The notes: a model not told the origin generated them from the letters alone. Counted from the stretch's first letter, positions 53,180 through 62,927 are shown. The stretch: 64,000 nt of DNA from JAUYQR01 sp050632395 (GCF_050632395.1 NZ_CP192600.1:2356001-2420000), one strand, 5' to 3'. A program made the numbers and translations.

Positions 53180-53855
53180 GCGGCTCTTTCGGAATCGGAT
53201 AGACCAGACCACCCGACACGATCAGCTTGGCCGCGTCGTCGATCTTCATGTCGAGGATGGTCAGGTCTTTCGTCGGCACGAAAAGCAGCATCCCAGAGGT
53301 GAAGGGCGTCAGGCCCACGAAAACCGCCGACATGTCGGGGCCAAGGGCGGCAAGACGGGTGGCCAGTTCCCCCTTGGGACGGGTCGACAGGAACCCCAGC
53401 GCATAGGAGCCGGCGCGTGGAAATTCCAGGAGGCAGACCTTGTCGAAGCTTTGTTCCTTCTTGTTGAAGAAGGTTTCGGCCACCTGCTTGATCCCGCCAT
53501 AGACCGAACGGACGATCGGCATCCGGTCGACCATATCCTCGCCCCAGCGAATGACGGAACGGCCGAACAGGCCCTTGGCCATCCAGCCGATGATGACGGT
53601 GAAGACCAGGAACACCAGCACACCGACGCCGCGCACCGGGAAATTCGCCTCGGGTCCGAAGATATCGTGCATCAGCGCCTCGGGCTGGTAGGCCGAGGGG
53701 ATCAGGGGCAATATCCAGCCGTCGATCCAGCCGATCAGCGTCCAGACGAAATAGATCGTCAGGCCGATCGGAAGCACCACGACCAGCCCGGTCAGGAAGC
53801 TGGCGCGCAGCGAGGCGAGGATGCCACGACGTCGAAGGTTGTTCGGTTCGGTCAT
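53172..53855 (-). CDS. DUF502 family membrane protein
   Basis: 227 residues. Two membrane helices near the N-terminus (about 15-38 and 70-92) flank a short periplasmic stretch, followed by a soluble part with IPIVRSVYGGIKQVAETFF and FVPTKDLTILDMKIDDAAKLIVSGG. This pattern is DUF502, a widespread inner-membrane family without established function. It is convergent with the patatin gene, overlapping by 8 nt. Confidence 0.85.
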   Translation of the reverse strand: MTEPNNLRRRGILASLRASFLTGLVVVLPIGLTIYFVWTLIGWIDGWILPLIPSAYQPEALMHDIFGPEANFPVRGVGVLVFLVFTVIIGWMAKGLFGRSVIRWGEDMVDRMPIVRSVYGGIKQVAETFFNKKEQSFDKVCLLEFPRAGSYALGFLSTRPKGELATRLAALGPDMSAVFVGLTPFTSGMLLFVPTKDLTILDMKIDDAAKLIVSGGLVYPIPKEPLS

Positions 53856-53929
53856 CAGGGCTCCGGCAGGCGCGGGATCGCGTGCGGGGGCAATCTATGA
53901 AGGGCGGCGCGGGTTGCCAATGGGCGCTG

Positions 53930-54849
<920 letters not shown>

Positions 54850-54853
<4 letters not shown>

Positions 54854-55428
54854 GGGTGATCCTCATGCAGCGCGCGGGGGATCGCGGGGCCGCAGGTGTA
54901 TTGAGAGAAGGTGGCCGTGAACCCGCCGCGTTCGGGTGAACAGGCCATCGGGCCGATCATCGCGGGGCCGTCGGGCAGATGCGCAAGCCGCGTCATCCGC
55001 CAAAGACCGGAGGGTTCCTGCACATCGACGCGGACCGCGCTGCCGTGACGGGTCAGGCGCAGGGTGATCGGGCTGGCGGGGAACGACAGGGGCAGGGTGG
55101 CCCAGTCGGACTGGCCGTTGGTGACCACGGTGGAAAACACCGGCTGGCCATCGGTGTGTTCGATGCCGGCCTTGATCCAGTGCGTGTCCGACAGCCGCAG
55201 CATCAGGCCGGCCTGATCGTAAAGCGCCTGATAATCGGCGGTTATGGTGACGCGGGCGGTGAAATCACCTGTGATCGGCTGGGCAAGGTGGTGGCCGGAA
55301 TGGCGGATGAAGCCGTAGAAGGTTTCGCGCCAGAAATCGGTGGAAGGGCCGGTGGTCACCGTCAGGCCATCGGCGCCTTCGTTAACGGCGGCGGGCGGGT
55401 TAAGCCAAGTCATGTCGCTGAAGGTCAC
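54850..55428 (-). CDS. DUF1349 domain protein in the pseudouridine operon
   Basis: 192 residues. A concanavalin-like DUF1349 fold is suggested by QAGLMLRLSDTHWIKAGIEHTDG and PITLRLTRHGSAVRVDVQ, which match the family's beta-strand pattern. There is no signal peptide. It is placed between the pseudouridine kinase-like gene and psuG with overlapping start and stop codons on both sides, so it is obligately co-expressed. Carbohydrate or nucleoside binding is possible but not shown. Confidence 0.78.
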
Positions 55429-56315
55429 GATCCGATCTCCCCCGAGACATAGGCGGCGGCGGCGCGCAACGCCTCGGCCAGTGCCGCCTCGCGCGGGAAC
55501 CCCCGGGCTTCGGCAACGATATGGGCGGCCATGAACGTATCGCCCGCGCCGGTGACGCGGGTCACCAGAACGGGGGGCGGGGCGCCTTCGATCACGCCCG
55601 CACCGCGGCGCCCTTCGGCGGCAGCACGGCCACCATCCGTGACCAGCACGGCAGCGGCACCCCGATCCAGCAGCGCGCGCGCCGCGTCTGGCGCGGTGCC
55701 GCTTTGCACCTTTGACAGGATGTTGGCCTCTTCAAGGTTCACATAAAGCGTAGCGGCGGAATGCCCCAGAAGCGGAAGCAGCCGCTCCGCCTTGCCCGGT
55801 GAGGCCGGAGCCACGCGCAGGTCTGCGGCGGCAAAAAGCGGCGAGGCGGCAATGTCGGCCAGAAGTGCCTCGGTCAGGTTGCCGTCCAGCGCGATGGGGC
55901 CGGCCCACGGTGCATCGGCGCTGCCAAGCCGTGCATCGGCCAGCGGGCGCAGGATCTTGTCGCCCGCCGCCTCCAGCGAGTGGGCGTCTGCGATGGCGGC
56001 GATCAGGCCGTTGGCGCCTTCGACGGCCATGTAGCGGTCGGTCGGCAGATCGTCGGAACGGTAGACATGCGCGGTGACAAGGCCCATCCGGTCACAGGCG
56101 GCAATCAATTCGTCGCCTTCGGCGTCGCGTCCGATGGCGGTAAGCAGGGCAGGGGTCATGCCAAACCGGCGCAGTGTCATGGCGATGTTCATCGCCACGC
56201 CGCCGGGCAGGCGGGTAATACGGCCCGGCACGTCAGAGCCAACACGCATCGAGGTCGGGGCGCGGCCGATGATGTCCCACAGGATGGAACCGATGCAAAG
56301 GATGTCGGGCGTCAT
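55425..56315 (-). CDS. PfkB-family kinase, probable pseudouridine kinase
   Basis: 296 residues from the ATG at 56315 (AGAAGGCAGG upstream). PfkB features: DILCIGSILWDIIG, LPGGVAMNIAMTLRRFG, and the ATP/catalytic motif TRVTGAGDTFMAAH with the catalytic aspartate. Being in one operon with psuG, it most likely phosphorylates pseudouridine to pseudouridine 5'-phosphate (PsuK role). Its stop overlaps the DUF1349 start. The symbol psuK would be reasonable, but I judged it only by context. Confidence 0.82.
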   Translation of the reverse strand: MTPDILCIGSILWDIIGRAPTSMRVGSDVPGRITRLPGGVAMNIAMTLRRFGMTPALLTAIGRDAEGDELIAACDRMGLVTAHVYRSDDLPTDRYMAVEGANGLIAAIADAHSLEAAGDKILRPLADARLGSADAPWAGPIALDGNLTEALLADIAASPLFAAADLRVAPASPGKAERLLPLLGHSAATLYVNLEEANILSKVQSGTAPDAARALLDRGAAAVLVTDGGRAAAEGRRGAGVIEGAPPPVLVTRVTGAGDTFMAAHIVAEARGFPREAALAEALRAAAAYVSGEIGS

Positions 56316-56351
56316 ACCTGCCTTCTGGCGCATCGGACAGGGTCGCGCAAG

Positions 56352-57521
56352 TCAACGCTTGCGGAAAAGGCTGCCATAACCACCGGACCGGCCATCCGGA
56401 AAGGCGCCCTCGACAAGGTAGCGGTCGTGGCAGCGTTGCAGCGCCTTTCGGTCAAGCGTCACGCCAAGGCCGGGGCCATCCGGCACGCGGGTGACGCCCC
56501 CTTCCAGCCGGAACGGGCCGCCTTCGATCACATCGTCCGCATACCAGTGAAACAACGTCTGGCTCGCGCCCCGAACATGTTCGAGGGCGGCTGACAGATG
56601 CAGGTAGGCGGCGCTGGCAATGCCCGTCTCGCCGGAATGAAAGCGGAAACCCACGCCCATCGCCTCGCAGGCCCGGATGAAATCGGCGGTGCGCCGAATG
56701 CCGCCATGCTCGTTGACGTTGGTCACGATGGCATCGGGGCAGCGCAGCGCCACGGCTTTCGGCAGGTCGATGGAGTGGGCCGAAAATGCAATATCGGTAT
56801 GAACCCGCAGGTCTGCCATCTCCTCATATGTCTCGACAGGTTCCTCGAACCAGCTGATGTCGAAGGGGGCAAGCCTTCGCAGTGCGTCACGAGCGGTCGG
56901 CACTGTCCAGCTGCCATTGGCATCGAGTTGCAGGGGGCGGTCGCCGATTGCCGCACGCACCTCGCGCACCATCTGCACTTCTTCGTCCAGCGCCACCGCG
57001 CCAACCTTGCCTTCAAAGATCGTCGCACCGTGGCGTTCGATCATCATGGCGCAATACCGCGCCACTTCGACCGGCGTGCTTTCACCGGGATGCGCAGCCC
57101 CCGGCCACCGGTAGGAAAAATACTCGGTCAGCGGAATTTCCTGCCGCACCACACCACCGAGCAGACGGTATAATGGCACCTCTTCGGTCTTGCCGCGCGC
57201 ATCCCACATCGCCATCTCGATCCCGCCAAAGACCCGACGGGCAGCGGTCACATTGCCCCAAGGCGTATAGCGCATCCCCGGCACCAGCTTTGCCTCGGCC
57301 GCGTGAATGTCGCGCAGGTCCATGCCGATCAGCCGCGCCCCTGCGGCAATCACGTCGGCAGCGCGGTCACCATCGGCACATTCGCCAAGCCCGATCACGC
57401 CATCCTCGGTTTCCAGCGTGATCACCGTCTTCGTCAGCGACGAAATCGCCCCATAGCTGAACCGATAAGGCGCGTGGAACGGAATGTTCACCGGCAAGGC
57501 CGAAATCGAACGGATCTTCAT
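56352..57521 (-). CDS. Enolase-superfamily enzyme (mandelate racemase/muconate lactonising type)
   Basis: 389 residues from the ATG at 57521 (GGAAGGGG upstream). The N-terminal capping domain is followed by the barrel with acid/base lysine in FEGKVGAV, metal ligands in LDANGSW and WFEEPVE, and the later GETGIASAA segment. Such enzymes abstract an alpha-proton from a carboxylate; dehydratases, racemases and cycloisomerases all look alike at this level. It lies upstream of the pseudouridine genes, separated by 36 nt, and could be in the same unit. Confidence 0.82.
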   Translation of the reverse strand: MKIRSISALPVNIPFHAPYRFSYGAISSLTKTVITLETEDGVIGLGECADGDRAADVIAAGARLIGMDLRDIHAAEAKLVPGMRYTPWGNVTAARRVFGGIEMAMWDARGKTEEVPLYRLLGGVVRQEIPLTEYFSYRWPGAAHPGESTPVEVARYCAMMIERHGATIFEGKVGAVALDEEVQMVREVRAAIGDRPLQLDANGSWTVPTARDALRRLAPFDISWFEEPVETYEEMADLRVHTDIAFSAHSIDLPKAVALRCPDAIVTNVNEHGGIRRTADFIRACEAMGVGFRFHSGETGIASAAYLHLSAALEHVRGASQTLFHWYADDVIEGGPFRLEGGVTRVPDGPGLGVTLDRKALQRCHDRYLVEGAFPDGRSGGYGSLFRKR

Positions 57522-57799
57522 GGCTGCCCCTTCCACATGGACCTGCTCCGAGACTATCGTCACGACAGCCGGTCGCACCACGGCCCGCGACACCAGCCAG
57601 CCGTTTTGGCCGGATTTGCTGCATATCTGCCGGTTTTGCAGCCGATTGGCCTTGCAACACCGGTTGCGGCACGGTAAGGCGCACGCACTTCACAGGTGAA
57701 GCTTGGGCTTATGCGGGGAGAAATCCCGTGGGGTCCGCCGGTTGGGGCGCAAGCTCTGAAGACGGCTTCACCGAGGATCAAACCGGAAAAGGAAACGGC

Positions 57800-58564
57800 A
57801 TGGCTCTTCCCGAGTTCACCATGCGTCAGCTTTTGGAAGCTGGCGTTCACTACGGCCACCAGACCGCACGCTGGAACCCCAAGATGGGCCCGTATATCTA
57901 CGGCGACCGTAACGGCATCCACATTCTTGACCTGACGCAAACGGTCCCGCTGCTGGACCAGGCGCTGAAAACCGTCCGCGACACCGTCGCCAAGGGCGGC
58001 CGCATCCTGTTCGTCGGCACCAAGCGTCAGGCCCAGAAGCCGATCGCCGAGGCTGCCGAGCGTTGCGCGCAGTTCTACATGAACCACCGCTGGCTCGGTG
58101 GCACGCTCACCAACTGGAAAACCATCTCGGCCTCGATCCAGCGCCTGAAGCACCTCGACGAAGTTCTGGGGCAGGGCGCCGAAGGCCTGACCAAGAAAGA
58201 GCGTCTGGGCATGGAACGTGACCAGGCCAAGCTGCAGGCCTCGCTCGGCGGCATCCGCGAAATGGGCGGCACCCCGGACCTGATCTTCATCATCGACGTT
58301 GGCAAGGAAGACCTCGCCATCCTCGAAGCACAGAAGCTGGGCATCCCGGTTGTCGGCATTGTCGACACCAACTGCTCGCCCAAAGGCGTCACCCACGTGA
58401 TCCCCGGCAACGATGACGCGGCCCGCGCCATCCAGCTTTACTGCGACCTGATCGCCCGTGCGGCGCTTGACGGCATGTCGGCCCAGATGGGTGCGGCTGG
58501 TGTCGACCTTGGCGCGCTCGAAGCGGCTCCGGAAGAAGAAGCTGTCGCCGAAGTCGAGGCGTAA
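57800..58564 (+). CDS. rpsB: 30S ribosomal protein S2
   Basis: 254 residues from the ATG at 57800 (AAAGGAAA upstream). Signature GVHYGHQTARWNPKM and the C-terminal NDDAARAIQLYCDLIARAALDG are intact. A ~280-nt leader separates it from the divergent enolase-superfamily gene and contains several short inverted repeats, which could hold an S2 autoregulatory site; I see no recognised structure. tsf follows 68 nt downstream, the standard rpsB-tsf pair. Confidence 0.97.
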   Translation: MALPEFTMRQLLEAGVHYGHQTARWNPKMGPYIYGDRNGIHILDLTQTVPLLDQALKTVRDTVAKGGRILFVGTKRQAQKPIAEAAERCAQFYMNHRWLGGTLTNWKTISASIQRLKHLDEVLGQGAEGLTKKERLGMERDQAKLQASLGGIREMGGTPDLIFIIDVGKEDLAILEAQKLGIPVVGIVDTNCSPKGVTHVIPGNDDAARAIQLYCDLIARAALDGMSAQMGAAGVDLGALEAAPEEEAVAEVEA

Positions 58565-58632
58565 GCGCCTGTCACGGAACCTTCACCCGGCGGGTCTACC
58601 CCGCCGGGATACCAATTTCAGGAGATGAGACG

Positions 58633-59541
58633 ATGACAGTCACCGCAGCGATGGTGAAGGAACTGCGCGAATCGACCGGCGCAGGCATGATGGACGCGAA
58701 GAAAGCCCTTGTTGAAAACAACGGCGACATGGATGCCGCAGTCGATTGGCTGCGCACCAAGGGTCTGGCGAAAGCCGCCAAGAAGGCCGACCGCGTGGCC
58801 GCCGAAGGCCTCGTTGGCGTGGCCGTCAGCAATGGTCGCGGCGTCGCGGTCGAGATCAACTCGGAAACCGACTTTGTCGCGAAGAACGCCGATTTCCAGA
58901 GCCTTGTGCGCGAAGTGGCCAAGGTCGCCTTGCAGACCGGTGACAGCGTGGAAGTCGTCCGCGCCGCCGATCTGAACGGCAAGACCGTGGAAACGGTGAT
59001 CCAGGAAGCCGTGGCCCGCATCGGCGAGAACATGACGCTCCGCCGGCTGCACGTTCTGGAAGGCGACACCGTGGTGTCCTACGTCCACAACTCGGCCGCC
59101 GATGGCATGGGCAAGATCGGTGTGCTGGTCGCGCTGAAAGGCCCGGCCGACAAGGCGCAGGCGATCGGCAAGCAGTTTGCGATGCACATCGCAGCGACCG
59201 CACCGCTGGCGCTGTCGGAAGCGCATCTGGACGCGGCCGTGCTGGAACGTGAGCTGGCCGTGCAGACCGCCAAGGCCCTGGAAGAGAACGCCTCTTCGCC
59301 AAAGCCGAAGCCGGATGCAGTGATCCACAACAACATCATCCCGGGCCGGATGAAGCGTTACCTGTCGGAAAACACGCTGCTGGGCCAAGCCTTCGTGATC
59401 AACCCCGACCTGACGGTCGAAGCCGCGGCCAAGGAAGCCGGGGTCGAGATCACCGGTTACGCTCGCGTCGCCGTGGGCGAGGGGATCGAGAAGAAGGAAG
59501 AAGACTTCGCCGCTGAAGTCGCAAAGATGGCGCAGGGCTGA
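58633..59541 (+). CDS. tsf: Translation elongation factor Ts
   Basis: 302 residues with GGAGATGAGACG directly before the ATG. The N-terminal UBA-like domain has LRESTGAGMMDAKKAL, and the core carries the ETDFVAKN motif that contacts EF-Tu. It exchanges GDP for GTP on EF-Tu. The terminator 32 nt downstream ends the rpsB-tsf transcript. Confidence 0.97.
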   Translation: MTVTAAMVKELRESTGAGMMDAKKALVENNGDMDAAVDWLRTKGLAKAAKKADRVAAEGLVGVAVSNGRGVAVEINSETDFVAKNADFQSLVREVAKVALQTGDSVEVVRAADLNGKTVETVIQEAVARIGENMTLRRLHVLEGDTVVSYVHNSAADGMGKIGVLVALKGPADKAQAIGKQFAMHIAATAPLALSEAHLDAAVLERELAVQTAKALEENASSPKPKPDAVIHNNIIPGRMKRYLSENTLLGQAFVINPDLTVEAAAKEAGVEITGYARVAVGEGIEKKEEDFAAEVAKMAQG

Positions 59542-59573
59542 TCTTCCGAAACGACAATACGAGACATGGCAGG

Positions 59574-59600
59574 GGGCCGGCGCAATGCGCCGGCCCTTTT
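59574..59600 (+). terminator. Rho-independent terminator of rpsB-tsf
   Basis: GGGCCGGCGC-AAT-GCGCCGGCCC followed by TTTT: a perfect 10-bp stem, 32 nt after the tsf stop. Confidence 0.9.
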
Positions 59601-59897
59601 GCTTTGGCACCTGGCGTCCTGCCTTGTGCGAAGCGCAAAAGAAAACGGCGCGGTCCTGGGGAGACCGCGCCATTCCCTGTGCCTTGCCCGCGCCCCTTGG
59701 AGATGGGAACACGGTCGAGCAAGACTGAAGTCGACCTCTTGACGGCCTTTGCAAATTTGCCCTTGCGGGCGCTACCAACAAATCGGCAACGGTGAAAAAT
59801 TACCACCGCGCCACGCCCCGACAAGAGTGCCGACGCAAGATCAGCTTTGCAGATGACGCAAGGTCAATCGAGTGGGGAAAGCCATACCTGCGACAGG
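59601..59897. other. Gene-free interval between tsf and the luxR-type gene
   Basis: About 300 nt with no credible coding frame. It contains a minus-strand terminator at 59637-59671 that is 230 nt away from the luxR-type stop. A weak minus-strand promoter (TTGTCG, 16 nt, TAATTT around 59795-59822) could start a transcript of about 150 nt ending at that terminator, so a small RNA is possible. Confidence 0.35.
59637..59671 (-). terminator. Minus-strand terminator
   Basis: On the minus strand GGCGCGGTC, 7-nt loop, GACCGCGCC, then GTTTTCTTTT. A perfect 9-bp stem and T-rich tail. It may end either a long luxR-type transcript or a separate small RNA. Confidence 0.75.
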
Positions 59898-60683
59898 CTA
59901 GTCGGGCACCCTTGCCCGATCTGACGACCGCTGGAAGATGATGTTCAAAAGTGCGCCCTTCGCCACCGCTTGTGCCGTGGTTTCCACCGCCAGCGCCTCA
60001 CGGGCAAGTCGCAGGTGTTTTTCCACCATTGCGGCCGACACCCCCATCAAAAGCGCCACGTCCTGCGTGGTCTTGCCATCGGCCACCCATTCCAGCGCCT
60101 CACGCTGACGCGGTGAAAGCGCGCGATGGCGGCTGAGCTGCGGCAGATGCACGATCGTCAGGTGCATCATGTTCGCCAACGCAAGGATCTCCGTTCCGCG
60201 CGCGGCAAAGATCGCCTCGACGTCTGCAGTGGACAGTCCGATGTCGGCAATCAGCCCCAGCGCGCCCTTCGAGCGGGACGAGGCATTGGGAAAGCTGACC
60301 GAGATTCCCGCCGTGACACCCATCTCTGCGTTCTGGCGCACTGCGTCGGCCTCGTCCGCGGTGAGGCGGCCCGCCGCGTATGCCTCTTTAACCCAAGCCC
60401 AGGTGCAGATCCCTGAATTGCGCTCGGCCCAGCGGAACACCGGCGTCCGAGCGTAAAATCCGCCCACGAAGTAGCGATTCACATAATCGGCATCACAGGT
60501 CGACAGGAACAGCGCATCGTCCGGGTCGCCGATCGTGGTGGCATGGCGAAACCGGGTGAAGCCATAGTTGACCCGCGAAAACCCCAACATGGCGAAGTGC
60601 CGGGTCGCCAGTTCCCAGGCGTCGTCGATGGTCGAGGTGGCTGCAATACGGTTCAAGAGATCCAGAACAGGCGTCTCGGTCAC
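59898..60683 (-). CDS. LuxR-family transcriptional regulator with autoinducer-binding domain (solo)
   Basis: 261 residues from a GTG at 60683 (GGAAGGA 8 nt upstream). The N-terminal domain (about 10-175) has the LuxR autoinducer-binding layout, and the C-terminal helix-turn-helix (LSPRQREALEWVADGKTTQDVALLMGVS) is standard. Of the ligand-contact residues, Y71, P81 and W95 are kept, but the position of the conserved aspartate is T80 (ARTP), and the upstream tryptophan is tyrosine. This suggests a ligand other than a standard acyl-homoserine lactone. There is no luxI in the window. A long dyad lies 32 nt upstream. Confidence 0.86.
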   Translation of the reverse strand: MTETPVLDLLNRIAATSTIDDAWELATRHFAMLGFSRVNYGFTRFRHATTIGDPDDALFLSTCDADYVNRYFVGGFYARTPVFRWAERNSGICTWAWVKEAYAAGRLTADEADAVRQNAEMGVTAGISVSFPNASSRSKGALGLIADIGLSTADVEAIFAARGTEILALANMMHLTIVHLPQLSRHRALSPRQREALEWVADGKTTQDVALLMGVSAAMVEKHLRLAREALAVETTAQAVAKGALLNIIFQRSSDRARVPD

Positions 60684-60714
60684 GATTTAATCCTTCCACC
60701 CCGAAGGCCGGACA

Positions 60715-60738
60715 ATTGCCTGATTTGAAACAGGCAAT
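60715..60738. promoter_or_regulatory. Dyad upstream of the luxR-type gene, ATTGCCTG-N8-CAGGCAAT
   Basis: Perfect 8-bp arms around ATTTGAAA, flanked by a further CGAAGG/CCTTCG pair outside. It lies 32 nt before the start codon and could be an autoregulatory operator or a 5' untranslated hairpin. Confidence 0.5.
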
Positions 60739-60830
60739 CCCGAGCCTTCGCTTATTTGTCATAGGCGCGGGCGGGCGGTCTGTCGAGGCGAATGGCAACT
60801 GGAACGCGAAAGGTCAGATTAAGGCCAGCT

Positions 60831-61499
60831 TCAAAGCCGCCCAGAAAGATGCGCAACAAGACCGGGCAGGGCTACGAAATCATCGAAAATCGCTTTGGCA
60901 CCAAGAGCTTCAGCGGCAGAGTTCCGGTATCCGTTGGTGAACAATGCAAAGGGCAGGGCGGCGCCTTGGGCGGTTTCTGCATCCACCTCGCTGTCGCCTA
61001 CGAACAGCACGCGGTCACAGGCCAGTTGCACCTGCGCGGCCAACAGCGGGGCAGGGTCGGGCTTGCGCTGGGGCAGGGTGTCGCCACCGACGATCACCGC
61101 GAAATGCTGGTCCAGGCCGAAGTGGCGCAGCACCGAACGTGCCGGACCGGCAGGCTTGTTGGTGCAGATTGCCAGCGGGTGCCCAAGGTCTGCAAGGGTT
61201 GCAAGCGCCTCTCGGACATTCGGGTAAAGCTTTGTCAGATCAACAGCTTCTTCGTAGGAATTGATAAAATCCCCAACCATCTTGCGATGCAGATCACCGG
61301 CGACGGGGCGGCCTTGATGGGCAAGAAGGCGCGCCACCAGCACCCCCACACCGTTGCCGATGAAGCCTCGCACAGTGGGAAAATCGAACCCCGGAAAGCC
61401 GTGCGCTGCAAAAACCTTGTTCGCCGTGGCATGGATGTCCGGCGCGGAATCGATCAGCGTGCCATCAAGGTCGAAGATCAGGCCGATCGGGTCAGCCAC
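60831..61499 (-). CDS. gph: Phosphoglycolate phosphatase (HAD family)
   Basis: 222 residues from the GTG at 61499, which overlaps the rpe stop by 8 nt. HAD motif I is FDLDGTLID, followed by a cap helix, motif II CTNKPAG, motif III lysine in RKPDPAP and motif IV GDSEVDA. It dephosphorylates 2-phosphoglycolate. The rpe-gph pair is a common arrangement, also near Calvin-cycle genes in phototrophs, where photorespiratory glycolate arises. Confidence 0.88.
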   Translation of the reverse strand: MADPIGLIFDLDGTLIDSAPDIHATANKVFAAHGFPGFDFPTVRGFIGNGVGVLVARLLAHQGRPVAGDLHRKMVGDFINSYEEAVDLTKLYPNVREALATLADLGHPLAICTNKPAGPARSVLRHFGLDQHFAVIVGGDTLPQRKPDPAPLLAAQVQLACDRVLFVGDSEVDAETAQGAALPFALFTNGYRNSAAEALGAKAIFDDFVALPGLVAHLSGRL

Positions 61500-62184
61500 G
61501 GGCCGCCTCGGCTGCAGCGCGGATCGCCGCGATGTTCGCACCGTAGGGCGCAGGGTTGCCACCCGATCCGCCCTTGAACACCGCCGAACCTGCAACCAGC
61601 ACATCGGCTCCGGCCGCCGCAACCAGCGGCGCGGTGGCCACCGTCACGCCACCGTCAATCTCGATATGGATGGGGCGATCACCGATCATGGCGCGCAGGG
61701 CACGCACTTTGGCGACCTGCGAGGCGATGAAGCTTTGCCCGCCGAAACCCGGATTGACCGTCATCACGCAGACCAGGTCAACCAGGTCAAGGAGCTGTGG
61801 CACGGCATCCAGCCCGGTTCCGGGGTTAAGCGCAAGACCAGCCTTTTTTCCCGTTGCGCGAATGGCTTGCAGCGTTCTGTGAATGTGTGATCCAGCTTCC
61901 AGATGCGCAGTGATGATATCGGCACCAGCCGTGGCGAAGGCGTCGATGTAGGGATCGACCGGCGCGATCATCAGGTGCACGTCCATGACGCCCGCGATAT
62001 GCGGCCGCAGTGCCGCGCACATCGCCGGACCGAAAGTCAGGTTCGGTACGAAGTGGCCATCCATCACGTCGACATGCACCCAGTCGGCACCTTGCGCCTC
62101 GATTGCACGACACTCGGCTCCGAAGTTCGCAAAGTCGGCGGCGAGGATGGAAGGGGCGATCTTGATCGAGCGGTCGAAAAGCAC
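61492..62184 (-). CDS. rpe: Ribulose-phosphate 3-epimerase
   Basis: 230 residues from a GTG at 62184 (AAGGAAG 7 nt upstream). Metal and catalytic residues are in APSILAADF, HVDVMDGHFVPN, DVHLMI, TVNPGFGGQ and IEIDGGV. It interconverts ribulose-5-phosphate and xylulose-5-phosphate in the pentose-phosphate pathway. gph overlaps its end, so the two are in one operon. An AT-rich promoter lies 68 nt upstream. Confidence 0.95.
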   Translation of the reverse strand: MLFDRSIKIAPSILAADFANFGAECRAIEAQGADWVHVDVMDGHFVPNLTFGPAMCAALRPHIAGVMDVHLMIAPVDPYIDAFATAGADIITAHLEAGSHIHRTLQAIRATGKKAGLALNPGTGLDAVPQLLDLVDLVCVMTVNPGFGGQSFIASQVAKVRALRAMIGDRPIHIEIDGGVTVATAPLVAAAGADVLVAGSAVFKGGSGGNPAPYGANIAAIRAAAEAARG

Positions 62185-62251
62185 GGGCTGGCTTCCTTTT
62201 GCGGCTTTGGGCGTGCATATCCTTACGCAGCGGCAGTTTCCAGTACTCCGT

Positions 62252-62279
62252 ATATTACATAATACTGATTATGCGACAA
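62252..62279 (-). promoter_or_regulatory. Candidate promoter of rpe-gph
   Basis: On the minus strand TTGTCG, 16 nt, TAATAT. The AT-rich patch stands out from the surrounding GC-rich DNA and also contains a TATTA-CA-TAATA dyad. Confidence 0.45.
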
Positions 62280-62322
62280 CGGGATGCAGGTTTCCGCCAC
62301 CCCATGCCAAGGCCTGGCAATG

Positions 62323-62349
62323 AAAAAGGCCCGGTCAATCGACCGGGCC
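62323..62349 (-). terminator. Rho-independent terminator of ndk
   Basis: On the minus strand GGCCCGGTC-GATT-GACCGGGCC followed by TTTTT, 22 nt after the ndk stop. Confidence 0.9.
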
Positions 62350-62371
62350 CCTTCCATTATGTGCAGCCAGA

Positions 62372-62794
62372 TCAGCCGACGAGTTCCAGGCCCGAGAAGA
62401 AGAACCCGATCTCGCGCTCGGCCGACGCCGGGCTGTCCGAACCGTGGACCGAGTTTTCACCGACCGACAGCGCAAACTCCTTGCGGATGGTGCCGTCAGC
62501 GGCGTTCGCCGGGTTGGTGGCGCCCATCACTTCGCGGTTCTTCAGGATCGCGCCTTCACCTTCCAGCACTTGCACGACAACCGGCTCGGACGCCATGAAA
62601 TCGCAAAGCTCGCCATAAAAGCCACGCTCCTTGTGTTCGGCATAGAACTGGCCGGCTTGGGCGGGCGTCAGGTGGATGCGCTTTTGCGCGACGATGCGCA
62701 GACCGGCTTCCTCGAACTTGGCATTGATCTTGCCGGTCAGGTTGCGCTTGGTCGCGTCGGGCTTGATGATCGACAGGGTGCGTTCGATGGCCAT
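62372..62794 (-). CDS. ndk: Nucleoside diphosphate kinase
   Basis: 140 residues, the family standard. It opens with ERTLSIIKPDATKRNL, and the phospho-histidine lies in ENSVHGSDS. It equilibrates nucleoside di- and triphosphates in the cytoplasm. It is monocistronic, with its own terminator. Confidence 0.97.
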   Translation of the reverse strand: MAIERTLSIIKPDATKRNLTGKINAKFEEAGLRIVAQKRIHLTPAQAGQFYAEHKERGFYGELCDFMASEPVVVQVLEGEGAILKNREVMGATNPANAADGTIRKEFALSVGENSVHGSDSPASAEREIGFFFSGLELVG

Positions 62795-62894
62795 GAGGCT
62801 CTCCGTTGGGTTGCTGCGCGTTTGCGCGAATTGGATGGCGGGCTGCTAACATGCGCAGGCGGCCTTGAAAAGGTGGCCTGTGGGCGCCCGGCCC

Positions 62895-62927
62895 TGCCAT
62901 ACGCTTGCCATACGCTTGCCAGACGCC
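62895..62927. repeat. Three 11-bp tandem repeats upstream of the ABC-F gene
   Basis: TGCCATACGCT occurs twice in exact tandem (62895-62916), followed by TGCCAGACGCC (9 of 11 matches). The period of one helical turn suggests a protein-binding array, 67 nt before the start codon. Confidence 0.45.

Noticed and set aside
59450..59824. A 124-codon minus-strand frame across the tsf 3' end
   Set aside because: Arginine/serine-rich composition of a shadow frame, overlaps tsf and two terminators.
60716..60940. A 74-codon plus-strand frame overlapping the luxR upstream region and gph
   Set aside because: It starts inside the dyad with TTG, lacks a ribosome site and runs over the 3' end of gph in antisense.
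59898..61499. A complete quorum-sensing pair
   Set aside because: Neighbouring genes are gph and rpe; nothing resembles a LuxI-type synthase anywhere in the window.
62895..62927. A short CRISPR-like array
   Set aside because: The 11-bp units are contiguous with no spacers and no cas genes are present.
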